Of a stretch of 64,000 nt of DNA, positions 26,796 to 34,637 are shown piece by piece. The translations under genes were made by a program, and so were the position numbers. Within the stretch, counting starts at the first letter, position 1; each line of letters starts with the position of its first letter. The notes beneath the pieces are model-generated. The model ran no database searches and had not been told where the DNA came from. It saw only the letters and a program-made list of their open reading frames with translations. This stretch comes from JBFHRE01 sp041746105 (GTDB lineage Bacteria > Actinomycetota > Acidimicrobiia > Spongiisociales > ZC4RG35): positions 12,864 through 76,863 of the forward strand of contig JBGTHP010000015.1 in NCBI GenBank assembly GCA_041746105.1. Direction: 5' to 3'.

Positions 26796-27233
26796 TCAGC
26801 TCTCGCAGTGTTCTTTGAGTCCGTCGAGGTCTTTTTCAAGAGCCTTGCGCACCATCGGTCCGACCAGCGGGTTGACGATTTTTGCCATGAGTTTGTGTGG
26901 CGTCGAATCCATGACCATTTTGAGTTCGGTGCCTGCGCCGGCCACCGGATGGACCGTGAATACGGTGTCCCAGGTGGTACCGCCGGATTCCGACACGAGG
27001 CGGACCTTCTCGTTGGGCACATATTCGGTGACCTCGAGTTCGGTCGTCGCCTCGCGACCTCCCATCACGCGGGTTTCGCGAAACCTCGTCCCGACTCCCT
27101 TCCTCTGTTTGGAGAGGAATTCGATACCCGTGATATGGGGGATCGCCTTTGAGAAGTTCTCGATCTGGGCCACGGTCTCGAAAACCCGCTCGGCGGGGGC
27201 ATCGATCATTCGTGATGCGGTGGTCGTTGCCAT
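26796..27233 (-). CDS. SRPBCC (START/polyketide-cyclase-like) protein
   Basis: 145 aa from ATG 27233, which has GGAGG eight bases upstream; the open frame begins three codons earlier. The pattern MIDAPAERVFETVAQIENF...IPHITGIEFLS and a late amphipathic helix (PMVRKALEKDLDGLKEH) fit the SRPBCC helix-grip fold that binds lipids or other hydrophobic ligands. No catalytic residues are evident. The ligand is unknown. Confidence 0.82.
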   Translation of the reverse strand: MATTTASRMIDAPAERVFETVAQIENFSKAIPHITGIEFLSKQRKGVGTRFRETRVMGGREATTELEVTEYVPNEKVRLVSESGGTTWDTVFTVHPVAGAGTELKMVMDSTPHKLMAKIVNPLVGPMVRKALEKDLDGLKEHCES

Positions 27234-27275
27234 GGGTCGCACCTCCTTGCCATCAACTGTACGGCAGTTCCACCC

Positions 27276-28088
27276 TCAAGAAACCGCCAGTACGGCGTCG
27301 GCGACAACTTCTGGCCTCGCCATCGGAATGAAATGATCGGCGTCATCGACGATTTGCACCGTGCCGTTCGGCAACGACGATGAAATCGCTTCGATCCACT
27401 CCGGGGTGAAGGTGTCCATCGAGTCCCCGAACAGCAACACGACCGGGACCTCAACTTCGCGCAACCGGCCAAACATGCCGTGTGCCCCTGCCGCCAGATA
27501 CACCTCCGCCTCGAACTCCGGGGCGCACGCCACCACGATCTGACCATCACTTTCGAGGAAACCGTCCTCGAGATATCCGTCGAAGGCGGCGTCGACCCAG
27601 TGGTCGAACGGCGCCTTGTCCTCGAAGTTCTCTCTCACTGCGAGGAGATCGGGAAACGATCGCTTCCGCTTCCGAGCGGCTTCCACCAGGGGCAATTCAA
27701 ACCGGCCGTATGGGGGCTGAGGCAGAATCGGCTCAACCAAGACGAGACCGGCGAATCGACTCGGATCGAGGAGCTGGGCCATGAGCAGCGTTGCGCCGCC
27801 CATTGAATGACCCACTCCGATGGCGTCGGCCGTTTCCACCGAATCCCGCACGGCGGCCAAATCCGACGCCATATCCCACCACGAAAGCGGGCGCTCGCCT
27901 CCACCCGATCGTCCGTGGCCGCGAAAGTCCCAGCGCGTCATCCCGCCGAGATCCGAACCGAGCATCCGGGTAACCCCTGCCCAACACGCCCCACAGAATC
28001 CGGTTGCATGGGCGAAAAACCCGTGTGGACCCGACCCGGCAGCCGCATCATCGGTGACTGCGAGTCTGGTGCCGTCCGATGAGAACAC
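27276..28088 (-). CDS. Alpha/beta-fold hydrolase
   Basis: About 270 aa. Oxyanion/HGF region GFFAHATGFCG, nucleophile elbow GVGHSMGGATLL, an acidic residue after strand VVLLFGDSMDTFTP, and DDADHFIPM with the catalytic His. I use the GTG at 28088, five bases after the DUF3105 stop; an ATG at 28121 would overlap that gene by 29 bases. It resembles epoxide-hydrolase and haloperoxidase-like enzymes. Probably the second gene of a two-gene unit behind DUF3105. Confidence 0.8.
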   Translation of the reverse strand: MFSSDGTRLAVTDDAAAGSGPHGFFAHATGFCGACWAGVTRMLGSDLGGMTRWDFRGHGRSGGGERPLSWWDMASDLAAVRDSVETADAIGVGHSMGGATLLMAQLLDPSRFAGLVLVEPILPQPPYGRFELPLVEAARKRKRSFPDLLAVRENFEDKAPFDHWVDAAFDGYLEDGFLESDGQIVVACAPEFEAEVYLAAGAHGMFGRLREVEVPVVLLFGDSMDTFTPEWIEAISSSLPNGTVQIVDDADHFIPMARPEVVADAVLAVS

Positions 28089-28092
28089 CGAC

Positions 28093-28677
28093 CTAGTTGG
28101 CGTGATGGTCCAATCCCTCATACGCGCGGTAGAAGGCTTTGATCTCCCCGAGGCTGTCGTTGGTGAGCTCGTTGAAGAAGTAGATCCTCGTCCACGCCAC
28201 CGCCGCCGCCCGATATTGGGTGCCGTCCAGGCTGGCGATTTCGCCGGAGTATGGGGTCACGAGAGAGTTTCCCTGCAGTTCATCCCGCAACTCGCCCAAA
28301 CCTTGCGCAAGCTCCGGACAGTCGGTGCAGTTGTAGACGAAAACGACCCCGCGATCCTCCAGGTTGTGGATCCACAACTCGTTGGGCACCTCGGTCTCAT
28401 GGACTGCCCAATCGGCCAGCCCGCCAAAATGCGGCCCACTGGAGCCTGGCTTGGAGTTGTAGGCCTCGTGCTCCTCGTCCACGGCCGCCAGATGTCGGTT
28501 GCCCATGCTGGGGTATTCCTCACCCGGGAGCGGTGGGTCGAGCAGGACCAGTGCCGAGATCCCGGCAACCACCGCCACCCCGATCAGGATGGGGATCAAA
28601 GCTTTGCGGCCGCGCGCTTCTGTCGGGGTTTGCGATTCGGTTGTCGTCTTGCTCGACGATGCGCCGGTTCGTGCCAT
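28093..28677 (-). CDS. DUF3105 membrane-anchored protein
   Basis: 194 aa. A Ser/Thr-rich N-terminus precedes one transmembrane helix (about 27-46), then an extracytoplasmic DUF3105 domain with MGNRHLAAVDEEHEAYNSKP, the HFGGLADWAVHE stretch, and VFVYNCTDCPELAQGL with a Cys pair. DUF3105 proteins are common in actinobacteria and other high-GC groups; function is unknown. Several His residues and the CxxC could bind a metal, which is only a suggestion. Confidence 0.85.
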   Translation of the reverse strand: MARTGASSSKTTTESQTPTEARGRKALIPILIGVAVVAGISALVLLDPPLPGEEYPSMGNRHLAAVDEEHEAYNSKPGSSGPHFGGLADWAVHETEVPNELWIHNLEDRGVVFVYNCTDCPELAQGLGELRDELQGNSLVTPYSGEIASLDGTQYRAAAVAWTRIYFFNELTNDSLGEIKAFYRAYEGLDHHAN

Positions 28678-28730
28678 GCGTTCATCTCATCTTGTTGGGA
28701 TTGGCCCGAAAGCGTAGCGACCGCCCGCGG

Positions 28731-29411
28731 TTACCCGAGCGGGTTTCCACCCTCCCAGTCTTCTGGGGGGTAGTTCTCGTTGGCGCGCTCATCGTGGCGC
28801 GCCATGTATGCCGCGGCCTGGGACCGATTCTGCATCCCGAGTTTGGCGAGAAGATTCGACACGTAGTTCTTGACCGTCTTTTCGGCCAGGAACATTTCCT
28901 CAGCGATCTGGCGATTGGTCAGACCGTCCGCGATGTGTGTCACGATGATCCGCTCCTGACGCGATAGTGCCGCCAAACGAGGGTCATCGGGGTCTTCTCC
29001 CCTCAACTTGCGGAACAGTTTTTCTGTCATCACAGGGTCGAGCAGGGATTCGCCCCGTCCGACCTTGAGGATGTTCGCCACCAACTCGGCGCCTTGGATT
29101 CGTTTGAGCACGTAGCCGGACGCACCTGCGACTATTGCCGCCATCAGCGCTTCCTCGTCGGCGAAAGAGGTGAGCATGAGCACTTTGACCTCGGGGAATC
29201 TCTGACGGATGTCTCGACAGGCCTCCACTCCCGAACCATCGGGCAACCTGACATCGAGAACAACGACGTCGGGATCGTCAAAACCGACTCGACGCACGGC
29301 CTCGGCCATCGTGCCCGCCTCACCCACAACCTCGATCTCGCCGCTTGCTTCGATCAGGGCCTTGACCCCCTGTCGCACAACTTCGTGATCATCCACCAGC
29401 AGAACTCGCAT
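28731..29411 (-). CDS. NarL/DevR-family response regulator
   Basis: 226 aa. The receiver has the acidic pair VDDHEVVRQG, phosphorylated Asp in VVVLDVRLPDGSG, switch Thr/Ser in VLMLTSF and Lys in YVLKRIQG. The C-terminal LuxR-type helix-turn-helix is LSRQERIIVTHIADGLTNRQ...AEKTVKNYVSNLLAKLGMQNRSQAA. This order and the QGVKALIEASG stretch resemble DevR/DosR. The GAF-type kinase gene starts 78 bases away on the other strand, so they are a pair. GGGAC-type sites near the following stress genes are candidate targets. Confidence 0.92.
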   Translation of the reverse strand: MRVLLVDDHEVVRQGVKALIEASGEIEVVGEAGTMAEAVRRVGFDDPDVVVLDVRLPDGSGVEACRDIRQRFPEVKVLMLTSFADEEALMAAIVAGASGYVLKRIQGAELVANILKVGRGESLLDPVMTEKLFRKLRGEDPDDPRLAALSRQERIIVTHIADGLTNRQIAEEMFLAEKTVKNYVSNLLAKLGMQNRSQAAAYMARHDERANENYPPEDWEGGNPLG

Positions 29412-29489
29412 GAGAACAAGGCTACCCGCCTGGAGAGGCTCGTCGTTGGCTACAACTATGCGTCGTCTCCGTCACTAATCTCGCGAACC

Positions 29490-30584
29490 GTGCTCGACAC
29501 CACCCAACTCCGCTCACTGGTCGAATCTGCCGCCGCCGTCGCAGGGGCGGTCGACCTGCGCGAAGTGATCAGAACCGCCGTCGCCATGGCTCAAACCAGC
29601 ACCGGGGCCAAATACGCGGCCTTGGGCGTCCGCAACGACCACGGCACACTCGAAGAGTTCATCCACCTCGGGATGCCGGCCGGTCTGGCAGAAAAAGTCG
29701 GGAACCTCCCGATTGGCAAGGGACTGCTCGGTACTTTGATAAATCACCCAAAAACCATCAGGGTCGAGCACCTGCCCGACCATCCCGATTTTGTCGGCTT
29801 CCCTGAACATCACCCTCCGATGGAGTCATTCCTCGGCGTGCCGATCAGAGCGGGCGATCGCGTCTTCGGCAATTTTTACCTGACCGACAAGGCGGGTGGA
29901 TTCGAAGAAGCAGACGAAGTGTTGGTCGAGGCGCTGGCAGCCGTGGTTGGTTCAGCGGTGTCGGCAGCCAAACTCAATGACAGACTGAGGAAGATGGCGC
30001 TGGTCGAAGATCGAGAACGCATCGCCCGCGATCTCCACGACGCCGTGATCCAGGACCTCTTTGCAGTCGGTTTGGGTTTGCAGGCCCTGATGGCGTCGAT
30101 CGAGGACCCCGCTGCCGGCCGCCGCCTAGACCAGGCGATATCGGGCATCGACGACGCGATCGACGCGCTCCGAACGTTCATCTTCGACCTGAAGTCGGTT
30201 GGCACCAGCGTGGTCGACCCCGACACGACGGTACGCCGGTTGGTCGGGCGAATCATCTCCAACACCGATCTGCAAACCGAGATCCTCGTAACCGGCGTCG
30301 ACCCCCAACAGGCCGAGGTGTTCGACGATGCCCTTCAAGTCCTCCGTGAGTGCGTGAGCAATGCAGTGCGGCATGCCGAGGCGACCCTGGTCAGGGTCAG
30401 CGTCAAAGGAGTGGCCGAAGGCATCACCGTGGTCGTCTCCGATGACGGGAAAGGTTACGACCCGTCGGCGATTCGCCGCGGTCTCGGGCTCGACAACATT
30501 CGTGAGAGGATCAACCGCCGCGGTGGAACATTGGAGATCGACTCACAGTCCGGCACCACCGTGCGGGCGGCGTTACTTCGTTGA
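29490..30584 (+). CDS. GAF-domain sensor histidine kinase (DevS-like)
   Basis: About 364 aa from GTG 29490; the start is uncertain because no clear ribosome site is seen. A single GAF domain (about residues 20-165) is followed by an HisKA_3 dimerisation helix, ERIARDLHDAVIQDLFAVGL, holding the phosphorylated His, and an HATPase_c domain with ECVSNAVRHAEA, VSDDGKGYDP and GLGLDNIRERINRRGG. No transmembrane helix, so it senses a cytoplasmic or diffusible signal. Mycobacterial DevS has two GAF domains with heme; here only one is visible and heme binding is unproven. It overlaps the convergent START-like gene by 12 bases. Confidence 0.88.
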   Translation: MLDTTQLRSLVESAAAVAGAVDLREVIRTAVAMAQTSTGAKYAALGVRNDHGTLEEFIHLGMPAGLAEKVGNLPIGKGLLGTLINHPKTIRVEHLPDHPDFVGFPEHHPPMESFLGVPIRAGDRVFGNFYLTDKAGGFEEADEVLVEALAAVVGSAVSAAKLNDRLRKMALVEDRERIARDLHDAVIQDLFAVGLGLQALMASIEDPAAGRRLDQAISGIDDAIDALRTFIFDLKSVGTSVVDPDTTVRRLVGRIISNTDLQTEILVTGVDPQQAEVFDDALQVLRECVSNAVRHAEATLVRVSVKGVAEGITVVVSDDGKGYDPSAIRRGLGLDNIRERINRRGGTLEIDSQSGTTVRAALLR

Positions 30585-31043
30585 CTCCGGTGGGGCCAGC
30601 ACCGAAGCCTCGGCCTTGATCGATAGAGCGAGGCGTTCAAGGAAAGAGCGCACTGTTGATTCGGCCACCCGGTGCAACGCAAGTCGGTCGAGCACGCGTC
30701 CCAACCCATCGAGGGGAGCCTCGTAGTTTCCTCGGAACAACACCTGGCATCGATCATCCGGGAGCGGAGCGACTACCAACTCCGCCCGCATGATCGGGAA
30801 GAGACCGGTGGCGTTCATGGCCTCCCACTCGAGCGGTATGGTCACACTCTCAAAACCTGGCAGCCACTCGCCAACCCTCATTTCGACCGCCGTTGAGAGA
30901 GCCCGCCCCGGTCCTACCGCCAGTCGCTCTCCTCTCCTGTAGGCAGCCGCTGCCCAAACTCGCAGGTCGTCTCGCGACTGCTCTATCAACCCGACGAGTG
31001 TCTCGAAAGGCAGCGGGATCTCGACGAAGTCCTGTATCAACAT
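30573..31043 (-). CDS. SRPBCC-like protein, second of a tandem pair
   Basis: 156 aa from ATG 31043. FVEIPLPFETLVGLIEQ at the start and LDRLALHRVAESTVRSFLERL in the C-terminal helix suggest a START/SRPBCC-like fold. The upstream neighbour has the equivalent helix (LDTLFLRWVAQASL) and a matching RxNY/RYIPP turn, so the two are probably ancient duplicates. Its ATG overlaps the neighbour's stop. Ligand and function unknown. Confidence 0.7.
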   Translation of the reverse strand: MLIQDFVEIPLPFETLVGLIEQSRDDLRVWAAAAYRRGERLAVGPGRALSTAVEMRVGEWLPGFESVTIPLEWEAMNATGLFPIMRAELVVAPLPDDRCQVLFRGNYEAPLDGLGRVLDRLALHRVAESTVRSFLERLALSIKAEASVLAPPESTK

Positions 31044-31498
31044 CAGTGCGGGATCCCGGTCAGTGCATCTACTGCAAACACCTGGCTGCGGATTCTCTTG
31101 CCGATCTCGTCGAGGTAGTTCTCCAAAGAGGCCTGGGCCACCCACCGCAGAAATAGGGTATCGAGCAGCCAGCCGAACGGACCGGCAGGCGGAATGTAAC
31201 GGCCCTCCATTGCCAGCTCGACACCGGCATTCACCGGGCGCACCTGTAGATCTACATCCAGGCGCGGGAACAATTTCGACCCGACGGCTTGAAGCCTCAA
31301 TTCGGCTGTCCAGGCGGGAGGGCTCGGCGAAACGAGTGGGCGCTCGATCGCGCATTCGACCGGATGACCGATCTCCAGACGCCCCACCTTGACTCCAAGT
31401 CGCTCGGCACCCAACACCGAGGGGTCCCGATTGAGGAGACGGACCAGTGCGCCGTAGGACCAATCATCGGCTATCCGGGCCAGGTGAACGGAAGCCAC
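31043..31498 (-). CDS. SRPBCC-like protein, first of a tandem pair
   Basis: 151 aa from GTG 31498, one base after the CBS gene stop, with GGAGGG five bases before it. The N-terminal HLARIADDWSYGALVRLL is variable; the centre (AELRLQAVGSKLFPRLDVDL) is beta-rich and the C-terminal helix (LDTLFLRWVAQASLENYLDEI) ends the fold. Translationally coupled to both neighbours. The fold call is weaker than for other SRPBCC proteins in the window, since similarity is mainly to its tandem partner. Confidence 0.65.
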   Translation of the reverse strand: MASVHLARIADDWSYGALVRLLNRDPSVLGAERLGVKVGRLEIGHPVECAIERPLVSPSPPAWTAELRLQAVGSKLFPRLDVDLQVRPVNAGVELAMEGRYIPPAGPFGWLLDTLFLRWVAQASLENYLDEIGKRIRSQVFAVDALTGIPH

Positions 31499-31499
31499 T

Positions 31500-31895
31500 T
31501 CAGCCCTCCATGATCGCCCACAGCAGGTCCTTGATCGAGACCATACCGAGGAGTTTGCCGTGTTCCACCACTGGCAGATGTCGATAACCGGTGGCCAGCA
31601 TCCATCGAGCCGCCTCGGAAGGCGCAACATCGGGGGCCAGGTCGTCAGGGTCGGGCGTCATATATCCGGAAACTGCCGTGGTCGCCAGATCGGCTTCTTC
31701 TGCCACCGCCCGCAACAGATCACGTTCGGTGAAGATCCCCATCAGCTTGCCATTTTCGATGACGCCCAATGAACCGATGCCAGAATCATTCAGCGTCTTT
31801 GCCGCATCAACCAATGAAAGGTCGAGACCGCAAACCTTTGCCTCACCAGAGAGTAGATCCCTGACCTCGGTCATCGTCGTGTTGAATTCGGTCAT
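31500..31895 (-). CDS. CBS-domain pair protein
   Basis: 131 aa, two CBS repeats and nothing else: VDAAKTLNDSGIGSLGVIENGKLMGIFTERDL and APSEAARWMLATGYRHLPVVEHGKLLGMVSIKDL. Such proteins bind adenine nucleotides and act as energy or redox switches; mycobacterial Hrp1 (a DosR-regulon member) has this architecture, which is family knowledge rather than proof here. First gene of CBS-START-START. A GGGAC-type box lies 76 bases upstream of its start. Confidence 0.9.
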   Translation of the reverse strand: MTEFNTTMTEVRDLLSGEAKVCGLDLSLVDAAKTLNDSGIGSLGVIENGKLMGIFTERDLLRAVAEEADLATTAVSGYMTPDPDDLAPDVAPSEAARWMLATGYRHLPVVEHGKLLGMVSIKDLLWAIMEG

Positions 31896-31970
31896 GGGAA
31901 ACCTCCTCGGTTGATTTAGATCATGGCCGACCGCACACCAGATTTCTGCGTGTCTAGGACCCCCAACCGA

Positions 31971-31984
31971 GGGACTTTGGTCAC
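31971..31984 (+). promoter_or_regulatory. DosR-like box 1 between CBS and usp genes
   Basis: GGGACTTTGGTCAC, 76 bases upstream of the CBS start and 162 upstream of the universal-stress start. From memory the DosR/DevR site has half-sites GGGACT and AGTCCC around two W bases; here the left half is exact and the right has two mismatches. Three related sites occur near stress-type genes. Confidence 0.45.
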
Positions 31985-32046
31985 ATTCGATGGTTGTGAA
32001 CCAGTAGCGAACAGCGTGTACCGGTCGTGAACGCCCCTTCTATCAC

Positions 32047-32073
32047 CCAACCGATACCGATCCGATCGGTTGG
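32047..32073. repeat. Nine-base inverted repeat upstream of usp
   Basis: CCAACCGAT (32047-32055) and ATCGGTTGG (32065-32073) are perfect reverse complements around a nine-base spacer. It lies 73 bases before the universal-stress ATG, in the 250-base gap shared with the CBS gene. It may be an operator or a hairpin; no regulator is known. The rest of that gap shows only the GGGAC box and a strong AGGAGAAAGGAG ribosome site. Confidence 0.5.
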
Positions 32074-32145
32074 TGGAACGGGCATTTTTCCCCTTGTCCA
32101 TGGCCGGCCCCGCAATCATGCTGGAAGGAGAAAGGAGAGCCCACG

Positions 32146-32562
32146 ATGCCCGTTGTTGTTGGAGTCGATGCATCGACGCTTGCCCCGCTGGTGATCCACC
32201 ATGCAGCAGAACACGCCAAGACACGAAAGACCGACCTCCACGTCGTCCATGTCTTCCACCCACCCATCCTCCCGTATATGGGTGCCCCGATCGACATGTC
32301 GGCGATAGAGAAGTCTCAACGACAGGCCGTTTGGCAGTCGATAAGCCCAACGCTGGACAGCCTCGAGGTTGATGTCGAACGAGTTGATCTCGAGGGCTAC
32401 CCGCCCGACACGCTGGTCGACTATGCGAAAAACGTCAAAGCGTCTCTGCTCGTGGTGGGGTCCCGAGGCAGAGGTGAATTTGCGTCCCTCATCCTCGGTT
32501 CGACCTCGCATCGAGCTATCCACCTCGCTTCCTGCGATGTACTGGTTGTGAAAGGCGAATAA
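32146..32562 (+). CDS. Universal stress protein (UspA-like)
   Basis: 138 aa single-domain UspA. VVVGVDASTLAPLV begins the fold, and VVGSRGRGEFASLILGSTSHRAIH is the G-x2-G-x9-G(S/T) nucleotide-binding segment, so ATP binding is likely. The start is preceded by a purine-rich site (AGGAGAAAGGAGAGC). In actinobacteria such proteins accumulate in dormancy or low oxygen. It converges with the multicopper oxidase gene, separated by a hairpin. Confidence 0.9.
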   Translation: MPVVVGVDASTLAPLVIHHAAEHAKTRKTDLHVVHVFHPPILPYMGAPIDMSAIEKSQRQAVWQSISPTLDSLEVDVERVDLEGYPPDTLVDYAKNVKASLLVVGSRGRGEFASLILGSTSHRAIHLASCDVLVVKGE

Positions 32563-32595
32563 GGGTTGGGGGCGGTTTCTGACCACCCCCAACCC
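32563..32595. terminator. Stem-loop between usp and multicopper oxidase
   Basis: GGGTTGGGGGCGGT (32563-32576) pairs with ACCACCCCCAACCC (32582-32595) with one mismatch and a five-base loop. It sits right after the usp stop (32562) and before the convergent oxidase stop (32610), so it could end transcription from both sides. Neither flank has a long T run. Confidence 0.55.
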
Positions 32596-32609
32596 CAAAA
32601 GAGGCTCGA

Positions 32610-33974
32610 CTATGCGTTCTCCTCAACGATCAAAGCCGTAACCATCCCAAACATCCCCTCTTCCTTCTCGACATGGTTGAGGATGTGGCAGTGCCATACC
32701 CACACCCCTGGATCGGTTGACTGGGCCAGCACGGTGTAGCGCTCTCCCGGTGCCACGTTGAGTGTGTCGACCCAATACGGATAGTCGAGCGGGATGCCAT
32801 CTTTGGCGATCACCAATCCGTTGAACTGGTGCTGGTGCATCGGATGGATCTGAAGGCCCTCATTGAAATAGTGCACGAGAAACCAGTCGTTCTGTTTGAG
32901 CGCGTAGGGCTCGGTGGCAGGGAAGGATTTCCCGTTCAGAGATAGCCCGATGACGCCGGCGTCGTTCAGGACCATCGGGATTTCCGCCGAGAGTTCGATC
33001 TCGTCTGGGAGAGTCACGCCCGATACCGTCATTCCGGTTGGAAGCGGCATGTCTCCGATCATGAATGCCGCAAAAAGCCCGTTCGGGACCTGCATCTGGC
33101 CGTGGTGATGTGCGTGATACATGCCGACGGCCAGGTGGGTCGCCTCGAATTCGTAGGTGAATGTCTCACCCGGTTTGATCAAGGGCTGGGTGAGGGGAGC
33201 GACGCCGTCCATGTTGTTCGGGGTGTCGATCCCGTGCCAATGGACATCGGTACCCATCGGGAGCTTGTTTGTGACGTTGATCCGGACGAAATCGCCGACG
33301 TCCACCTTGATCATTGGTCCTGGAACCATTCCGTTGTAGGTCCATGCGTCCACGAACTTGCCTGGCTCCACCTCCCACTCGACGATCTCGGCGGTGATGT
33401 CAAAAACTTTGGCGCCGTCGGCTGCGATCGATGGCTCCAGGACCTGGTTTCCTATACCTTCGGTTTCTGCCGGGAATGCAAGGATCGAATCCATCATGGC
33501 CTGGTCGAGCGCCTCCCAGTCGACGTCTTCGCCGTCGTGGCCCGTAGGCCCCGTGGCATCTGCCCCAACCACCAGCGTCGCCTTCATCCCGGCTTCCTTG
33601 TGGCCGGGGATGGCGCAAAAGATCTCGTAGGTTCCGGCGCTCAGGTCGGACAGTTCCCAGGTACCGACCTCGCCGGAGTTGAAGTCGTCCGATTGGCCTT
33701 GGCCTTCGATGGCAACGTTGTGAACCACACCACCCTCATTGTCGAGTTCAAACGTCACGGGACCAGGTTTAAGCGAGAGATCGCCCTCGATGCTGAACTC
33801 GGCCAGTGTCAGTTTCGCCAGCTGGGTTTCCGCCGCGCCGGCCGCTCCTCCGGCCGCGACCCCCGTCCCGGCAGGCCTCGTCGCCATGGCAATCACGGCC
33901 ATCGCCGCAATCAGCACTCCCATGAGCGCCAGCAGTGCGAGGAATCCGTCGAACAGCCTGCCCTGTCCTTTCAT
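32610..33974 (-). CDS. Multicopper oxidase with N-terminal cupredoxin domain
   Basis: 454 aa from ATG 33974 (AGGAG eight bases upstream). An N-terminal hydrophobic segment (about 9-33) is a signal anchor. Residues about 55-140 form a cupredoxin domain: HNVAIEG, then CAIPGHKEAGM, giving a likely His-Cys-His-Met type-1 copper site. The rest is a two-domain oxidase with HWHGID, HAHHHGQM, HPMHQHQF and WHCHILNHVEKEEGMFGM, covering type-2/3 and a type-1 site. Electron donor unknown; metal oxidation, nitrite reduction or phenol oxidation are all possible. A GGGAC box lies 79 bases upstream. Confidence 0.87.
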   Translation of the reverse strand: MKGQGRLFDGFLALLALMGVLIAAMAVIAMATRPAGTGVAAGGAAGAAETQLAKLTLAEFSIEGDLSLKPGPVTFELDNEGGVVHNVAIEGQGQSDDFNSGEVGTWELSDLSAGTYEIFCAIPGHKEAGMKATLVVGADATGPTGHDGEDVDWEALDQAMMDSILAFPAETEGIGNQVLEPSIAADGAKVFDITAEIVEWEVEPGKFVDAWTYNGMVPGPMIKVDVGDFVRINVTNKLPMGTDVHWHGIDTPNNMDGVAPLTQPLIKPGETFTYEFEATHLAVGMYHAHHHGQMQVPNGLFAAFMIGDMPLPTGMTVSGVTLPDEIELSAEIPMVLNDAGVIGLSLNGKSFPATEPYALKQNDWFLVHYFNEGLQIHPMHQHQFNGLVIAKDGIPLDYPYWVDTLNVAPGERYTVLAQSTDPGVWVWHCHILNHVEKEEGMFGMVTALIVEENA

Positions 33975-34052
33975 TCTGAGTTCTCCTTGTTGTGGTCGAA
34001 TCACTCTGTCACGATGACGGACACCCAAATTGCCGGTGGAGTCACTTGATGA

Positions 34053-34066
34053 GTGACCAAGGTCCC
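34053..34066 (-). promoter_or_regulatory. DosR-like box 2 between oxidase and PNPOx genes
   Basis: On the minus strand GGGACCTTGGTCAC, one base different from box 1. It is 79 bases before the oxidase start and 86 before the PNPOx start. An inverted repeat GTCACT-N5-AGTGAC (34041-34057) overlaps it. Confidence 0.42.
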
Positions 34067-34085
34067 TATTCGCCATTCGCGGGTT

Positions 34086-34099
34086 GGGACGTCCGGCCC
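34086..34099 (+). promoter_or_regulatory. DosR-like box 3 before the PNPOx gene
   Basis: GGGACGTCCGGCCC, 53 bases upstream of the PNPOx ATG. GGGAC, the central G and CCC fit a GGGACNNNNGNCCC pattern; the middle does not match boxes 1 and 2. Confidence 0.38.
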
Positions 34100-34151
34100 T
34101 TACGTCTCCCCCGCCCTACGGGGAAGATGGGTAGAACTGCAAAGGAGTTTC

Positions 34152-34565
34152 ATGACGAGTTTCACCGACCGAGTCGGCCTCGAGGTGATGACCACGGCCG
34201 AGTGCGACCACCTCCTCGCAACCACCGCGATCGGGAGGATCGGCTTCATCGCCGACGGGGATGTCGTGATTCTCCCGATCAATTTTCAGTTTGTCGGCGG
34301 GACCGTGGTGTTCCGGACGGGAACGGGGTCGAAACTGAGCGCAGCCCTGATGCACAGGCCGGTGGCCTTCGAGATCGACTCGTTCGATGTCAGTCTCCAT
34401 AGCGGCTGGTCGGTGTTGGTCAAAGGAGTGGTGTCCGAGATCACCGACCCAGCCGAACTGGCGTCTATCGCGACGACGAACCTCAAACCGTGGGTGGACA
34501 CCGTGGACCGTGACCGCTGGGTACGAATTAGACCGGACGAGATCACCGGACGAAAGATCGCGTGA
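34152..34565 (+). CDS. Pyridoxamine 5'-phosphate oxidase-like flavin-binding protein
   Basis: 137 aa from ATG 34152, with AAAGGAG four bases upstream. The split-barrel pattern LLATTAIGRIGFIADGDVVILPINF and VVFRTGTGSKLSAAL fits the PNPOx/FMN or F420-binding family; VAFEIDSFDVSLHSGWSVLVKG completes the barrel. It lacks the extended C-terminal PLP-binding region of true PdxH, so it is more likely an F420/FMN reductase-like or heme-like relative of unknown role. Divergent from the oxidase. Confidence 0.83.
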   Translation: MTSFTDRVGLEVMTTAECDHLLATTAIGRIGFIADGDVVILPINFQFVGGTVVFRTGTGSKLSAALMHRPVAFEIDSFDVSLHSGWSVLVKGVVSEITDPAELASIATTNLKPWVDTVDRDRWVRIRPDEITGRKIA

Positions 34566-34637
34566 TCTTTCGTCCATCCCATTGCCGGGCCACGAAAGAT
34601 ACGCTCTAGTTTCAACGGGGTGGAGGTTCGAACAGAT

